In this document: piece after piece, positions 18,939 through 28,484 of the stretch
Layout: every line of letters starts with the position of its first letter
Numbering within the stretch: the first letter of the stretch is position 1
Assembly: GCF_008254045.1 (NCBI RefSeq)
Contig: NZ_CP042425.1
Location: forward strand, 5,332,001 to 5,396,000
Reading direction: 5' to 3'
Length of the DNA stretch: 64,000 bases
From: Limnoglobus roseus
GTDB taxonomy: Bacteria; Planctomycetota; Planctomycetia; Gemmatales; Gemmataceae
Notes under the pieces: model-generated
Databases searched by the model: none
What the model was told of the DNA's origin: nothing
The model's input: the letters and a program-made list of their open reading frames with translations, nothing else
Position numbers and translations under genes: made by a program

Positions 18939-21455
18939 TCACGCCGGAGCGGCCGCGAGATACGCAGCGGTGCGACTGCCCTTGGCCCTCGCCACCGCGG
19001 CCGGCACGCCGGCCGCGACGATGCGGCCGCCCTCGTCGCCGGCCCCGGGTCCCACGTCGATCACCCAGTCGGCGGCCGCGATCACCCGCAGGTCGTGCTC
19101 GACCGCGAGGACCGTGTTGCCGGCGTCCACCAGTCGGTCGAACTGGGCGAGCAGGCGGTCCACGTCGGCCGGGTGGAGGCCGGTCGTCGGCTCGTCGAGG
19201 ACGTACAGCGTCCCCCCGCGGTCGGCCCGCTGAAGTTCCGTCGCCAGCTTGATCCGCTGGGCCTCGCCGCCGGACAGTTCCGTCGCCGGCTGGCCGAGCC
19301 GCAGGTAGCCGAGGCCGACCTCCCGCAACACCGCCAGCGACCGGGCGACCGAGGGGTCGTCCGCGAAGAAGTCGCCGGCCGCGTCCACGGTCATTGCCAG
19401 CACGTCGGCGATGTTCTTGTCGCGGTACCTCACGTCCAACGTCTTCGCCGCGTACCGGCTGCCGCCGCACGCCGGGCACGGGCTGTACACGCTCGGTAGG
19501 AACAGCAGTTCCACCATGACGAACCCTTCGCCCGCGCAGTTCTCGCACCGGCCGCCGGGGACGTTGAACGAGAACGTGCCGGCGTCGTACCGCCGCGCCT
19601 TCGCGGCCTTCGTCTCGGCGAACAGCTTGCGGACGTGGTCGAAGAGGCCGGTGTACGTCGCCAAGTTCGACCGCGGCGTGCGGCCGATCGGCTTCTGGTC
19701 CACGACGACCAGCCGGCGGACGCCCTCCAGCCCGCCGACGATGTGGCCGCCGGTCGATGTGGAAACTTCTCCCTCCTCGTCGTCCGGGGAGGCGTGGCCG
19801 AGGTGGGCGGCGACGAGTTCAACGAGGGCCTGGCTGACGAGCGTGGACTTGCCCGACCCGGACACGCCGGTCACGGCCGTCAGCACGCCGAGCGGGAACG
19901 CGGCGTCCAGCCCCGCCAGGTTGTTCCGCGTCACCCCGGCCAGCCGCAGCCAGCCGGTCGCCTCGCGCGGCGGGCGGGTGCGCGGCGTTGGTTTCGCGAA
20001 CAGATAACGGGCCGTCTGCGACTCTGAGATACCCTTCAGGCCGGCGGGCGGGCCGCTGTAGAGGATGCGGCCGCCGCCCGTGCCGGCGGCTGGGCCCACG
20101 TCCACGATCCAGTCGGCCCGCCGGACCACGTCCGGGTCGTGCTCGACCACGAACAGCGAGTTGCCGGCCGCCTTCAGCCCGTCGAGGCACGTCAGCAGCG
20201 CCTCCGTGTCGGCCGGGTGCAGGCCGGCGGATGGTTCGTCGAGGACGTACACGACGCCGAACAGGTTCGACCGCACCTGCGTGCCCAGCCGCAACCGCTG
20301 GAGTTCGCCCGGCGAGAGCGTTGGCGTGCTGCGGTCGAGCGTGAGGTAGCCGAGGCCCAGGTCGAGCAGCGGGCCGAGGCGGGCAACGAGGTCGCCGCCG
20401 ATCCGCCGCGCCACCTCGGCCTGCTCCGGGTGGCCGCGGTGGCCCTTCCCCTTGCCGTCGGCGAACGGGCGGAAGATCGCCGCCAGCTTCTTGAGCGGCA
20501 GCCGTGACAGGGCGGTGATGTCGAGGCCGGCGAACGTGACGCCGAGGCTCTCCGGCCGCAGCCGCTTGCCGCCGCACGCCGGACAGGCGGCGCTGACGAG
20601 GTACTGGGCGACCCGCCGCTTCATCGCCGCGCTCTCGGACTTCGCGAACGTCTCCAGCAGGTACCGCCGGGCGCCGACGAACGTGCCCTGGTAGTCGGGC
20701 GGTTCCTTCCGCCCGCGGGCCGCCTCCACCTGCGTGAGCGTCTGGTGCGGCCACACCGGCACGGTCGGCCGCTCGTCGGTGAACAGCAGCCAATCGCGGG
20801 TCTTCTTCGGCAGGTCCCGCCACGGCACGTCGATGTCGATGCCCATCGTGGTGACGATGTCCCGCTGGTTCTGCCCCTGCCACGCCGGCGGCCACGCCGC
20901 GATCGCCTTCTCGCGGATGGTGAGCGACGGGTCCGGGACCATTGACGCCTCGGTCGCGTCGTATGCGCGGCCGAGGCCGTGGCACGTCGGGCACGCCCCC
21001 TCGGCCGTGTTCGGGGAGAACGCCTCCGCGTACAGGAGCGGCTGGCCCGGCGGGTAGTCGCCGGCCCGCGAGTAGAGCATCCGCAACAGGTTCGATAGGG
21101 TGGTGACGCTGCCGACGGACGACCGGGCGGTCGGCGTGCCCCGCTGCTGCTGAAGGGCGACGGCCGGCGGCAGGCCGTCGATGGAATCGACCTGCGGCAC
21201 GCCCATCTGGTGGAACAGCCGGCGGGCGTAGGGGGCGACCGATTCCAGGTACCGCCGCTGGGCCTCGGCGTACAGGGTGCCGAAGGCGAGCGACGACTTG
21301 CCGGAGCCGGACACGCCGGTGAACACGACGAGCGCGTCCCGCGGCACGTCGAGGTTCACGTTCTTCAAGTTGTGCTCGCGGGCGCCGCGGACGCGGACGA
21401 ACCCGTTGGCGGGGCCGACCGCCAACGGGGCGGGGTGGGATTCTGTCTTGCCCAT
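18939..21455 (-). CDS. UvrA-like ABC ATPase (class II UvrA paralogue)
   Basis: An 838-residue protein with two ABC ATPase modules. Walker A motifs are 'TGVSGSGKSSLAFGTLYAE' and 'TGVSGSGKSTLVSQAL'; signatures are 'SPGELQRLRLGTQ' and 'LSGGEAQRIKLATEL'; Walker B motifs are 'VVYVLDEPSAGLHP' and 'LYVLDEPTTGLHP'. Zinc-finger cysteines are visible in 'CENCAGEGF...CPACGG' and 'CPTCHGLG'. Canonical UvrA is about 940 residues, so this is the shorter UvrA2 type. Known UvrA2 proteins are linked to tolerance of DNA-damaging compounds rather than core nucleotide excision repair. The first signature has Pro in place of the first Gly (SPGE instead of SGGE). Confidence 0.9.
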   Translation of the reverse strand: MGKTESHPAPLAVGPANGFVRVRGAREHNLKNVNLDVPRDALVVFTGVSGSGKSSLAFGTLYAEAQRRYLESVAPYARRLFHQMGVPQVDSIDGLPPAVALQQQRGTPTARSSVGSVTTLSNLLRMLYSRAGDYPPGQPLLYAEAFSPNTAEGACPTCHGLGRAYDATEASMVPDPSLTIREKAIAAWPPAWQGQNQRDIVTTMGIDIDVPWRDLPKKTRDWLLFTDERPTVPVWPHQTLTQVEAARGRKEPPDYQGTFVGARRYLLETFAKSESAAMKRRVAQYLVSAACPACGGKRLRPESLGVTFAGLDITALSRLPLKKLAAIFRPFADGKGKGHRGHPEQAEVARRIGGDLVARLGPLLDLGLGYLTLDRSTPTLSPGELQRLRLGTQVRSNLFGVVYVLDEPSAGLHPADTEALLTCLDGLKAAGNSLFVVEHDPDVVRRADWIVDVGPAAGTGGGRILYSGPPAGLKGISESQTARYLFAKPTPRTRPPREATGWLRLAGVTRNNLAGLDAAFPLGVLTAVTGVSGSGKSTLVSQALVELVAAHLGHASPDDEEGEVSTSTGGHIVGGLEGVRRLVVVDQKPIGRTPRSNLATYTGLFDHVRKLFAETKAAKARRYDAGTFSFNVPGGRCENCAGEGFVMVELLFLPSVYSPCPACGGSRYAAKTLDVRYRDKNIADVLAMTVDAAGDFFADDPSVARSLAVLREVGLGYLRLGQPATELSGGEAQRIKLATELQRADRGGTLYVLDEPTTGLHPADVDRLLAQFDRLVDAGNTVLAVEHDLRVIAAADWVIDVGPGAGDEGGRIVAAGVPAAVARAKGSRTAAYLAAAPA

Positions 21456-21793
21456 AATCAGTTCTGCCCGTCAACGGGCGGCTCACTGTCGAAGAATCCG
21501 GCACACCAACCGTCCTGGCACGGGCACGCCGCGATATCGTGCCACACTGGATGCCGGATGATGTTGTGCAGAATCGGTACCGCGAGTAGAGCCCCGCGTC
21601 CGCGGAGCGTACGAACTTCTTTTCCCAATCCGGCCTCTGGGCCATCAGGGCGTGGTCGGATCGTGATGCGCGACCCGCGGCTCATTGCCGGGACCAACGG
21701 ACGGGCCGCCGCCGACCGTGATAAGGGGAAACCGGTCCCACAGGTCGTCCGGGGTGCCCTCGTACCGCACGTTACCCGGGGGCACCGACTGCC
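21456..21793. other. intergenic region with a doubtful small reading frame
   Basis: These 338 bases separate the hybrid kinase from uvrA2. A minus-strand frame ending at 21458 reads 'LHNIIRHPVWHDIAACPCQD' then 'GWCAGFFDSEPPVDGQN', which looks protein-like, with three clustered Cys. An ATG at 21645 opens 'MAQRPDWEKKFVRSADAG' in another frame. Joined by a one-base shift they would give a small protein. I cannot confirm it, and the uvrA2 promoter must also lie here. Confidence 0.3.
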
Positions 21794-24700
21794 TCACACC
21801 GCCTGTGTGCCCTCGTCCGACGACCGACTCCGACCGTCGCGGAACAGCGGCCCGCCCGCTTCTCGGGAGGCCGGGCGCCGGTCGCCGGTGTCGAGGGTCG
21901 TTCGGGTGCCCGCGGCGTCGAGCACTTCGCGCACCTTGCGGGCCACGGCGTCCGGGGTGAACGGCTTCTGGATGAAGTCGGCCCGGTCCGACGCGACGCC
22001 GTGCCGGACGACCGCGTCCGCCGTGTACCCGGACATGAACAGGACCCGCAGCTCCGGCCACCCCGCCTGCAGTTCCTCGGCGAGGACGCGGCCGCTCGGG
22101 CCGGGCATGACCACGTCGGTCAACAGCAGGTCGACGGGCCGCCCGCGCCGGGTCGCGACCTCCATCGCCTCGGCCGCGTCGGCCGCGGCCAGTACCGTGT
22201 ACCCCCGCTGCCGCAGAACCCGATCGACCAGCCCGCGGACCCCGGCCTCGTCCTCGACCAGCAGGATCGTCTCCCCGCCCGGCGGCGCCCCCTCGTCGCT
22301 CTCCCCCTCGGCCCCCGCCTCCGCGACCGCCGCGGGCAGGTAGACGCGGACCGTGGTCCCCGCCCCCACCGCGCTCTCCACCTCGACGTGGCCGCCCGAC
22401 TGCTTGACGATGCCGTACACGGTGGCCAGCCCCAGTCCGGTTCCCTTGCCCTGCTCCTTGGTGGTGAAGAACGGCTCGAAGGCGTGCCGGCGGACCTCGT
22501 CGGTCATTCCCGTCCCCGTGTCCGCGACCGAGAGCTGCACGTACGGGCCGGGGCGGACCGCCTCCCCGTCCCTCGTGGTCGCGGCCTCGAGGGTCACGGC
22601 GCTCGTCCCGATGGTCAGGGTGCCGCCCGTCGGCATGGCGTCGCGGGCGTTTACCGCCAGGTTCATCAGCACCTGCCCGACCTGCCCGCGGTCGGCCCGC
22701 ACGGAGGGCAGCGCCGGACCCGGCCGGAGGACCAGCGCCACGTCCTCGCCGATCACCCGCCGGAGCATCTGGGCCACCCCGGCCACCTCGTCGTTCAGGG
22801 CCAACGGCCGCGGGCGGAGCAGTTGCTGGCGGCTGAACGCGAGCAACTGCCGGGTCAGGTCCGCGGCCCGGTCGCCGGCCTGCTTGATCTCCCCGATCAA
22901 GTCCCGCACCGGGTCGCCCGCGGCGACCTCCTCCAAAATGAGGGCGGCGTACCCGTTGATGACGGTGAGCAGGTTGTTGAAGTCGTGGGCCACCCCCCCG
23001 GCGAGCTGGCCCACGGCTTCCATCTTCTGCGCCTGCCGGAACTGCTCTTCCAACCGCTTGCGGGCGGTCACGTCGACCACGAACCCGACCTGCCGGTCCG
23101 GGCGGCCGCCGCCGGGCGAGAGGAAGTGCCCTTGGTCGTCCACCACGATAAATGCCCCGTCCCGCCGCCGCACCCGGTACTCGAGCCGGAACGGGTCGCC
23201 CGACGCCAGGGACCGCCCGGCCTCGCGGTCGAACGCCGCCCGGTCTTCCGGGTGGACCCAGGCCCGCCACCCGCCCACGTCGGGCGGCATGTCGGCCTCG
23301 GCGTACCCGAGCGTCGCCTCGCAACTGCCGGCCCACGTCACGCGGTCGGTCGCCGCGTCCCACTCGTAGAGCATTTGGCCGGTGGCCTTCACGGCCGCCT
23401 CGTACCGCTCGTTCCACGCCCGGGCTGTACCCTCCGCCCGCTGCCGCTGCCACCGCTCCTGCGCGAGGGAGAGGAGGTTGCCGACGGCCGTCACGAACAC
23501 CTGTTCGTCCGCCTCCCACCGGCGGGGCGGGCCGACGTGCTCGCAGCACAAGACGCCCTCGGGTTGGCCGAACGGCCGCAGGGTCACGTCGAGCAACGAG
23601 CCGATGCCGAGCGGGGTCAGGTAGTCGGCGGCGAACTCGCGGGTCCGCGGGTCCGCGACCGCGTTGTCGGCCGGAACCACGTCGCCCCCGTCCAGCGCGT
23701 GAAAGTAGGCCGGGTACGCCTCGGCGGTCAGTTCCGCCCCGGCCGCGTGGCGGTCCGCGGCCGCCTCGTACAGGTCGGCGCACCGGATGGCCCGGCGGTC
23801 GGGGGCGTACCGCCACACGCTCACCCGGCCGACGCCTAGGGTGCGGGCGACTTCCTCGGTCGCCCGGCCGAGGGCGGCCTCCGGGGTGCCGGACCGCAGC
23901 ACGTCGCGGCCGAGCGAAAGGAGTGCCGCCTGCTGCGCGGACAGGCGGTCGTCCCGCCGCCGCAACTCGTCCTCGGCTTGCTTGCGGTCGGTAATGTCCT
24001 GGTACACCCCGAGTACCCCGACGATCGCCCCGCTGGCGTCCCGGAGGGGCACCTTGCCCGTCAGCAAGACCGCCCGGGACCCGTCCGGCCGGGTCAGGAC
24101 CTCCTCGACGCCGAGCGCCGGCTCGCCCGCGTCCATCACCCGCCGGTCCCACGCCCGGAACCCGGCGGCCTGGGCCGCCGGGGTGCCGAGTTCGTCGTCG
24201 GTGCGGCCGACGACCGCGTCCGGGCTGGGTAGGGCGTGGTTGCGGGCGAACAGGTCGTTGCACCCCAGGTACACCGAGTCTCGATCCTTCCAGAAGACCC
24301 CGCACGGGATGTTGGCGATGACGGTCCGGAGCAGTTCGGCCTGCCCGCGGGCGGCCGCCTCCGCCGCCCTTCGGACGGTCACGTCCCGGGTGGTGATGAC
24401 CACCCCGTCGCCGGCCCGCACGACCTGGTGCCGCAGCCACACGTCGCGGCCGCCGGGCGTTCGGACCGGGAACTCCTCCTCCAACGGCGTCCCGGTCTCG
24501 ACGACCCGGACGTACCTCTCGAGGAAGCCGCCCGTCCGGTTTACCGGATGGACGTCGCACAGCCGTCGCCCCAGAACGGCCGCCCGGTCCGTGTCCAGGA
24601 GTGCGGCCCCGTTGGCGTTCACGTCGGCGAACCGGAAGTCCTCGACCCGGCCGCCGCCCCGCTCGCACGCCAGGATGAAGACGGCGTCGAGGCTGGCCTC

Positions 24701-25519
24701 CATGGCCCCGCGGAGGACCGCCTCGGTCCGCACCCGCTCGGTCACGTCGCGGAGGTTCACGACCACCCCGCCGACGGCCGGGTCGCCCAGGCGGTTGGTG
24801 CACGTGGCCGCGACCCACCGCCACGACCCGTCCTTGTGTTGGTAGCGGTACTCGCCGCTCGTCACCGCCCCCGGCTCGGCCAGGAACCGCGCGTGCGCGG
24901 CGGCGAGCCCGGCCGCGTCGTCCGGGTGGCCCCACGCGAACGCGTTCCGCCCGACGACCTCGTCGGCGGTCCGGCCGCCGGTCCGCACGACGGACGGGGT
25001 GGCGTACAGGATGGTGCCGTCGGCCGCGAGCACCTCGACCGCGTCGGCGCTGTTCTCGACCAGGGCGCGGAACCGCCGCTCGCTCGCCCGCAGTTCCTCC
25101 TCGGCCTCGCGGCGGCGGGTCACGTCCCGGAAGCTGACGACGAGCGAGCCCACGTCGGGCTCGTGTAGCAGGTTGACGGCCCGGGCCTCCAGCCACCGCC
25201 AAGTCCCGTCCCGGTGCCGCGCCCGGTACTCCACGGCGGCCGTGGCGTCGGGGGTCGCCAGGACCGCCACCATCTCTGCCCCGATCCGGTCTTGGTCGTC
25301 GGGGTGGATGAGGCCGGGGCCGCTGGTCCCCTCTAACTCGTCCGGCCGGTATCCCATGATCTCGGCCCCGGCCGGGGTGGCGTGGAGGATCGCGCCGTCC
25401 GGCCCGAACAAAAGGACCGGGTCAAGGCTCCGTGCGAGGAGGGCGCGAAATCGTGCGACCGCGTGGGTTGTTGGCTCTGGACACGAGGTGGCGGGGACGA
25501 CGGTACGTGTGTTCGGCAT
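21794..25519 (-). CDS. multi-PAS/GAF hybrid sensor histidine kinase with C-terminal receiver
   Basis: A 1241-residue cytoplasmic hybrid kinase. In order it has four PAS domains (about 20-140, 145-265, 275-390, 400-525), a GAF domain (about 540-690), another PAS (about 715-830), the HisKA box with His845 in 'GGVAHDFNNLLTVINGY', and a HATPase domain ('NLAVNARDAMPTGGTL', 'VADTGTGMTDEV', 'KGTGLGLATVYG'). The C-terminal receiver has its Asp in 'LLLTDVVMPGPSG' and Lys in 'DFIQKPFTPDAV'. The open frame continues upstream to 26029 but loses protein character before MPNTRTVV, so the ATG at 25519 is preferred. The signal sensed is unknown. Confidence 0.9.
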   Translation of the reverse strand: MPNTRTVVPATSCPEPTTHAVARFRALLARSLDPVLLFGPDGAILHATPAGAEIMGYRPDELEGTSGPGLIHPDDQDRIGAEMVAVLATPDATAAVEYRARHRDGTWRWLEARAVNLLHEPDVGSLVVSFRDVTRRREAEEELRASERRFRALVENSADAVEVLAADGTILYATPSVVRTGGRTADEVVGRNAFAWGHPDDAAGLAAAHARFLAEPGAVTSGEYRYQHKDGSWRWVAATCTNRLGDPAVGGVVVNLRDVTERVRTEAVLRGAMEASLDAVFILACERGGGRVEDFRFADVNANGAALLDTDRAAVLGRRLCDVHPVNRTGGFLERYVRVVETGTPLEEEFPVRTPGGRDVWLRHQVVRAGDGVVITTRDVTVRRAAEAAARGQAELLRTVIANIPCGVFWKDRDSVYLGCNDLFARNHALPSPDAVVGRTDDELGTPAAQAAGFRAWDRRVMDAGEPALGVEEVLTRPDGSRAVLLTGKVPLRDASGAIVGVLGVYQDITDRKQAEDELRRRDDRLSAQQAALLSLGRDVLRSGTPEAALGRATEEVARTLGVGRVSVWRYAPDRRAIRCADLYEAAADRHAAGAELTAEAYPAYFHALDGGDVVPADNAVADPRTREFAADYLTPLGIGSLLDVTLRPFGQPEGVLCCEHVGPPRRWEADEQVFVTAVGNLLSLAQERWQRQRAEGTARAWNERYEAAVKATGQMLYEWDAATDRVTWAGSCEATLGYAEADMPPDVGGWRAWVHPEDRAAFDREAGRSLASGDPFRLEYRVRRRDGAFIVVDDQGHFLSPGGGRPDRQVGFVVDVTARKRLEEQFRQAQKMEAVGQLAGGVAHDFNNLLTVINGYAALILEEVAAGDPVRDLIGEIKQAGDRAADLTRQLLAFSRQQLLRPRPLALNDEVAGVAQMLRRVIGEDVALVLRPGPALPSVRADRGQVGQVLMNLAVNARDAMPTGGTLTIGTSAVTLEAATTRDGEAVRPGPYVQLSVADTGTGMTDEVRRHAFEPFFTTKEQGKGTGLGLATVYGIVKQSGGHVEVESAVGAGTTVRVYLPAAVAEAGAEGESDEGAPPGGETILLVEDEAGVRGLVDRVLRQRGYTVLAAADAAEAMEVATRRGRPVDLLLTDVVMPGPSGRVLAEELQAGWPELRVLFMSGYTADAVVRHGVASDRADFIQKPFTPDAVARKVREVLDAAGTRTTLDTGDRRPASREAGGPLFRDGRSRSSDEGTQAV

Positions 25520-25695
25520 GGATTCCGGACGATCGACGGGGCTCGACGGGTACGTGCAACGAAACAGTATAGTCGCGCGGGGGAGACCCCGGAGTTCAGG
25601 CACGAATGCCCGTTGAGTCGCCGCGAGAACTTTGCCCGAACATCTTAAGATTTCCTGGCGCGGCCGAAATATCCCGGGGAGCGGAACGTGAACAT

Positions 25696-26013
25696 TCATT
25701 TTAGAACACTCTGATTTGTCCCAGCTTCGCCAGCCCGGACGAACCGCCACGCCGCCCGGAGTTCGGGGTCGCGGGCGAAGGGGTCGATGTCGCCGCCGAG
25801 GACGAGTGGGTTGCCGGGGAACCGGACGTCGGGCTTGGGCCCGGCCGGGTCGTAGACGAGGACCTCGGTCGCCCCGTCCGGGCGGACCCACCGGCCCGGC
25901 GGCCGGTCGGGGGTAGCCTCGAGGACGAATACGACGCCCGGCCACGCCGGGGGCGGGTTCTCCCGCCGGACCGCCGCCTCGATCCGCTTCACCCGCCGCA
26001 GCCGCGCCGACAT
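25696..26013 (-). CDS. small uncharacterised protein, paralogue of the gene at 27784-28017
   Basis: A 105-residue protein: a basic N-terminal helix (ARLRRVKRIEAAVRR), then a strand-rich segment 'VVFVLEATPDRPPGRWVRPD' and 'VLVYDPAGPKPDVRF'. It resembles the 77-residue product at 27784-28017 ('FTIFLVEATADRPVGVRVVW', 'ICYDAAHGPP'), so the two are probably paralogues. A GAGGGAG lies a few bases before the ATG at 26013. The function is unknown. A fragment of a third copy lies just upstream at 26046-26099. Confidence 0.6.
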   Translation of the reverse strand: MSARLRRVKRIEAAVRRENPPPAWPGVVFVLEATPDRPPGRWVRPDGATEVLVYDPAGPKPDVRFPGNPLVLGGDIDPFARDPELRAAWRFVRAGEAGTNQSVLK

Positions 26014-26045
26014 CCGGTCTCCCTCTCACACGTCGAAGGCGAGTT

Positions 26046-26099
26046 TCACACTTTCAGGGCGCGGCCGAGGATGAGTTTGTGCGGCCCGCCCGGGGGCGA
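26046..26099 (-). pseudogene. C-terminal fragment of the 27784-28017 gene family
   Basis: The minus strand reads PPGGPHKLILGRALKV-stop. This matches the end of the 27784-28017 product (PPGGPHKLILGPAFDV-stop). The rest of the gene is missing: a stop lies in frame about 100 bases upstream. It is a remnant of a third family member and carries the 35-base repeat shared with 27801-27835. Confidence 0.65.
26063..26097. repeat. 35-bp direct repeat, copy 1
   Basis: These 35 bases are identical to 27801-27835. The repeat encodes the conserved GGPHKLILG tail of the small-protein family. The two copies flank the patatin gene, so recombination between them could delete or duplicate it. Confidence 0.8.
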
Positions 26100-26368
26100 C
26101 GACGGAAGCCCCGTCGTCGCCAATTTTATCCGCCCGCTGCTCGTCTATTCGGTCCTGATCCGTCCCGCTCACGGGGCCTGCCCACTTGCAAAGCGGTGGC
26201 GACTGTCATAGACTCCGCGACGCCCGACCCTGACGCCCTCAGATAGACCGACTCACCGGACGCTTTCGTCGAACCGACCCCGCTGGGAGGCACGCGTCCC
26301 GGCCGAGCGGATCCACTACCGCCCGATCGTTCCTTCCCTCGACCAAACCAACTCCCTAAGCTCCATGG

Positions 26369-27595
26369 TCACCTCTTCGGCACCTCCGTCAGGCAGGTGC
26401 CGGCCCGCTCTCGAGGTGCCTCGCCCGGGGCGACGCCGGGCGGCGTCCCCCGCCACGCCCGACCGGACTGCGCTTGCCGAAACCCTTCGTCGAACATCGC
26501 CCGCAGCTCCGGGGGGTTGAACTCCGTACTCTCGGCCGGGGCCGGGAAGTCGTCGGCTATCGCAGTCATCTGGAAGTCCATCCCGTTGAGTTGCGCGAGC
26601 GTGTAGATCCGCTGGAGGTCGCCCCGCGTCTGGGCGAAGATGATGTCCGAGAGGCTGCGGCCGGCAATGGCCAGCGCGCGGGGTCGGAGCGGGGCCGGGT
26701 CGGCGTAGAGTTTGCCGGCCACCACGCACCACACCCGCGTGCCGGCGGCCGGCCGGTCCGGCGGCCACGGGGGGCGGAAGAAGATGCCCTGCGTCACGCC
26801 GCCGTCGCCGTGCTTTTCCGCGAGCACCCGACCGTCGATGCTGACCGGGATCCGAACGGGCGGGAAGAAGCCCGGGATCGCGGCCGACGCGGCGAGGACG
26901 TCGCAGATCAGTGCCCGGTCGTCCGGGCGGCCGCGGCACGCAATGCCGCCGACGTCCCAGACGATGAACCGCCGGCCTTCCAGTTCCGTCGTGCCGACGT
27001 ACAGCCGTCGGCCCTCCCGGTGGGCGGCGGCGATGTCCGCGACGAATCCCCACGTCACCATCCCGTCGATCGTCCGGCGGAGGGGTGCGTCGTCGGCCAG
27101 GGCCTCGCTGAATAGACCCCGCACGGGCCGCTTGACATAAACGTCGCGGGTCCGCGTCTCGGTGTAGAAGTGGCGGATGGCCCCGTCGTACCGAGGGCCC
27201 AGGAACGCGAACGGGGCGATTAAGGCCCCGGTGCTAATGCCGGTGACCACGTCGAACGCCGGCCGCCGGCCGGACTGCGTCCAGCCGCACAGGACGCCCG
27301 CCGCGTACGCGCCGTACGACCCGCCGCCCGACAGGCACAGGACGTGGCGGGCGTCCTGGGCGGCCGCCCCCGCCCGCTCCCGGGCGGCGTCGCCGGCCTC
27401 GCGGGCGGGCGTGCTCGCGTCGAGGGTCGTCAGCGCCGCGTCGGCCAAGGGTTGCGCGACCGGGTCAACGACATCTCGGGTGTTCAAGCCGACGTCCGTG
27501 GGCGACGCCGCCCGGGCGAGCGGACCTCGGGACGTGTGGCATCCGGCCACCGCGGACAGGAGTGTCACACCGATAATTGCGACGGATGGGGCCAT
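26369..27595 (-). CDS. patatin-like phospholipase lipoprotein
   Basis: A 408-residue protein. The N-terminus MAPSVAIIGVTLLSAVAGC ends in a lipobox (AVAGC), predicting a lipid-anchored protein. The patatin domain has the oxyanion loop 'LCLSGGGSYGAYAAGVL', the nucleophile Ser in 'VVTGISTGALIAPF' (GxSxG) and the dyad Asp in 'EKHGDGGVTQGIF' (DGG). The family hydrolyses acyl esters of phospholipids or other lipids. It stands alone between two members of a small-protein family. An ATG is present at 27595 and no better start is seen. Confidence 0.88.
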   Translation of the reverse strand: MAPSVAIIGVTLLSAVAGCHTSRGPLARAASPTDVGLNTRDVVDPVAQPLADAALTTLDASTPAREAGDAARERAGAAAQDARHVLCLSGGGSYGAYAAGVLCGWTQSGRRPAFDVVTGISTGALIAPFAFLGPRYDGAIRHFYTETRTRDVYVKRPVRGLFSEALADDAPLRRTIDGMVTWGFVADIAAAHREGRRLYVGTTELEGRRFIVWDVGGIACRGRPDDRALICDVLAASAAIPGFFPPVRIPVSIDGRVLAEKHGDGGVTQGIFFRPPWPPDRPAAGTRVWCVVAGKLYADPAPLRPRALAIAGRSLSDIIFAQTRGDLQRIYTLAQLNGMDFQMTAIADDFPAPAESTEFNPPELRAMFDEGFRQAQSGRAWRGTPPGVAPGEAPRERAGTCLTEVPKR

Positions 27596-27783
27596 GCTGC
27601 GATGTTAGTGGGTGGCGGTAGCCGCTTCTCCCCTCCGCAACGCGGCCGCCGCAAAGTTGAGGAAATCCGACAACAATCTCGTCGCGAGCCAACGATTCTG
27701 CGGGTGGCGATGATTTTGGCCCTTCGGTAACTTGGCAGATCCGATCCTGAGAATCGGGATGGGAATTTCAACCCCAATCGTCC

Positions 27784-28017
27784 TCACACGTCGAACGCGG
27801 GGCCGAGGATGAGTTTGTGCGGCCCGCCCGGGGGCAGGGGCGGCGGGCCGTGGGCCGCGTCGTAGCAGATCTCGCGGGCGATCCCGCCCCACACCACCCG
27901 CACGCCGACCGGCCGATCGGCCGTCGCCTCGACGAGGAAGATCGTGAAGGGTCCGGCGTCAGAATTCCCCGCCCGCACCCGCTTCGCCAATCGACCGACC
28001 CGCTGGTGGAACCGCAT
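27784..28017 (-). CDS. small uncharacterised protein, paralogue of the gene at 25696-26013
   Basis: A 77-residue protein with a basic N-terminus (RVGRLAKRVRAGN), a strand 'FTIFLVEATADRPVGVRVVW' and the tail PPGGPHKLILGPAFDV. The tail is shared with the remnant at 26046-26099 and the middle with the 105-residue gene at 25696-26013. It begins 15 bases after the stop of the terminase-like gene on the same strand and may be the last gene of that operon. The function is unknown. Confidence 0.55.
   Translation of the reverse strand: MRFHQRVGRLAKRVRAGNSDAGPFTIFLVEATADRPVGVRVVWGGIAREICYDAAHGPPPLPPGGPHKLILGPAFDV
27801..27835. repeat. 35-bp direct repeat, copy 2
   Basis: This is identical to 26063-26097. 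It lies inside the 3' end of the 77-residue gene. Confidence 0.8.
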
Positions 28018-28032
28018 CGCGCCGCCCTCCGG

Positions 28033-28413
28033 CTACCGGCCGTCGCCGTCGACGTGGGACTCCAGGGCGGCGATGCGGGCCTCGAGCTCGACGACCTCCC
28101 GGACCTTCAGCCCCAGCTCCAGCACGGCCCGTGCGGCCCCCAGTCGGGTGGCCGGCGGGGTGCCCGGCTTCTGGAGGTCGAGGAGGGTCCGGACGGACTC
28201 GGTGGCGGCGGCCGTGAGGGCGGCGGCCGTGCGGGCGACGATGTCGGCCTGGACGGCCCGGAGGCGGCGGACGAAGTCGGGGTCCTGGAGGCGGCGGCGG
28301 ACGGTGGTGACGCCGAGGCCGGCCTTGGTCGCGGCGGCCTCCTGGGTGGCCCCGCAGGCGAGGGCGAGGATCAGGTGGTCGTCGGCCGTCTTCCGGCCGG
28401 CTTGGGTCGCCAT
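28033..28413 (-). CDS. phage terminase small-subunit-like HTH protein
   Basis: A 126-residue helical protein. Residues about 5-45 look like a DNA-binding HTH: 'ATQEAAATKAGLGVTTVRRR' then 'LQDPDFVRRL'. This is the usual start of terminase small subunits and related phage proteins. The rest is a long helix plus a short coiled coil ('VREVVELEARIAALE'). Two starts are possible: ATG 28413 with GGAG 8 bases upstream (preferred), or GTG 28488, whose GTGA overlaps the stop of the methylase gene. The second would show translational coupling but adds 25 disordered residues. No large terminase is nearby, so its packaging role is doubtful. Confidence 0.6.
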   Translation of the reverse strand: MATQAGRKTADDHLILALACGATQEAAATKAGLGVTTVRRRLQDPDFVRRLRAVQADIVARTAAALTAAATESVRTLLDLQKPGTPPATRLGAARAVLELGLKVREVVELEARIAALESHVDGDGR

Positions 28414-28484
28414 CGGCGGGCTCCGCAGGGGCAAAGTGGTCGCTCGTGGTTGCTCGTGGTGGGTTTTACGGGCCTCGGGGCGGG

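Noticed and set aside
21794..21900. The kinase C-terminal tail past the receiver as a separate domain
   Set aside because: It is about 35 residues of low-complexity Arg/Gly/Ser sequence with no domain character.
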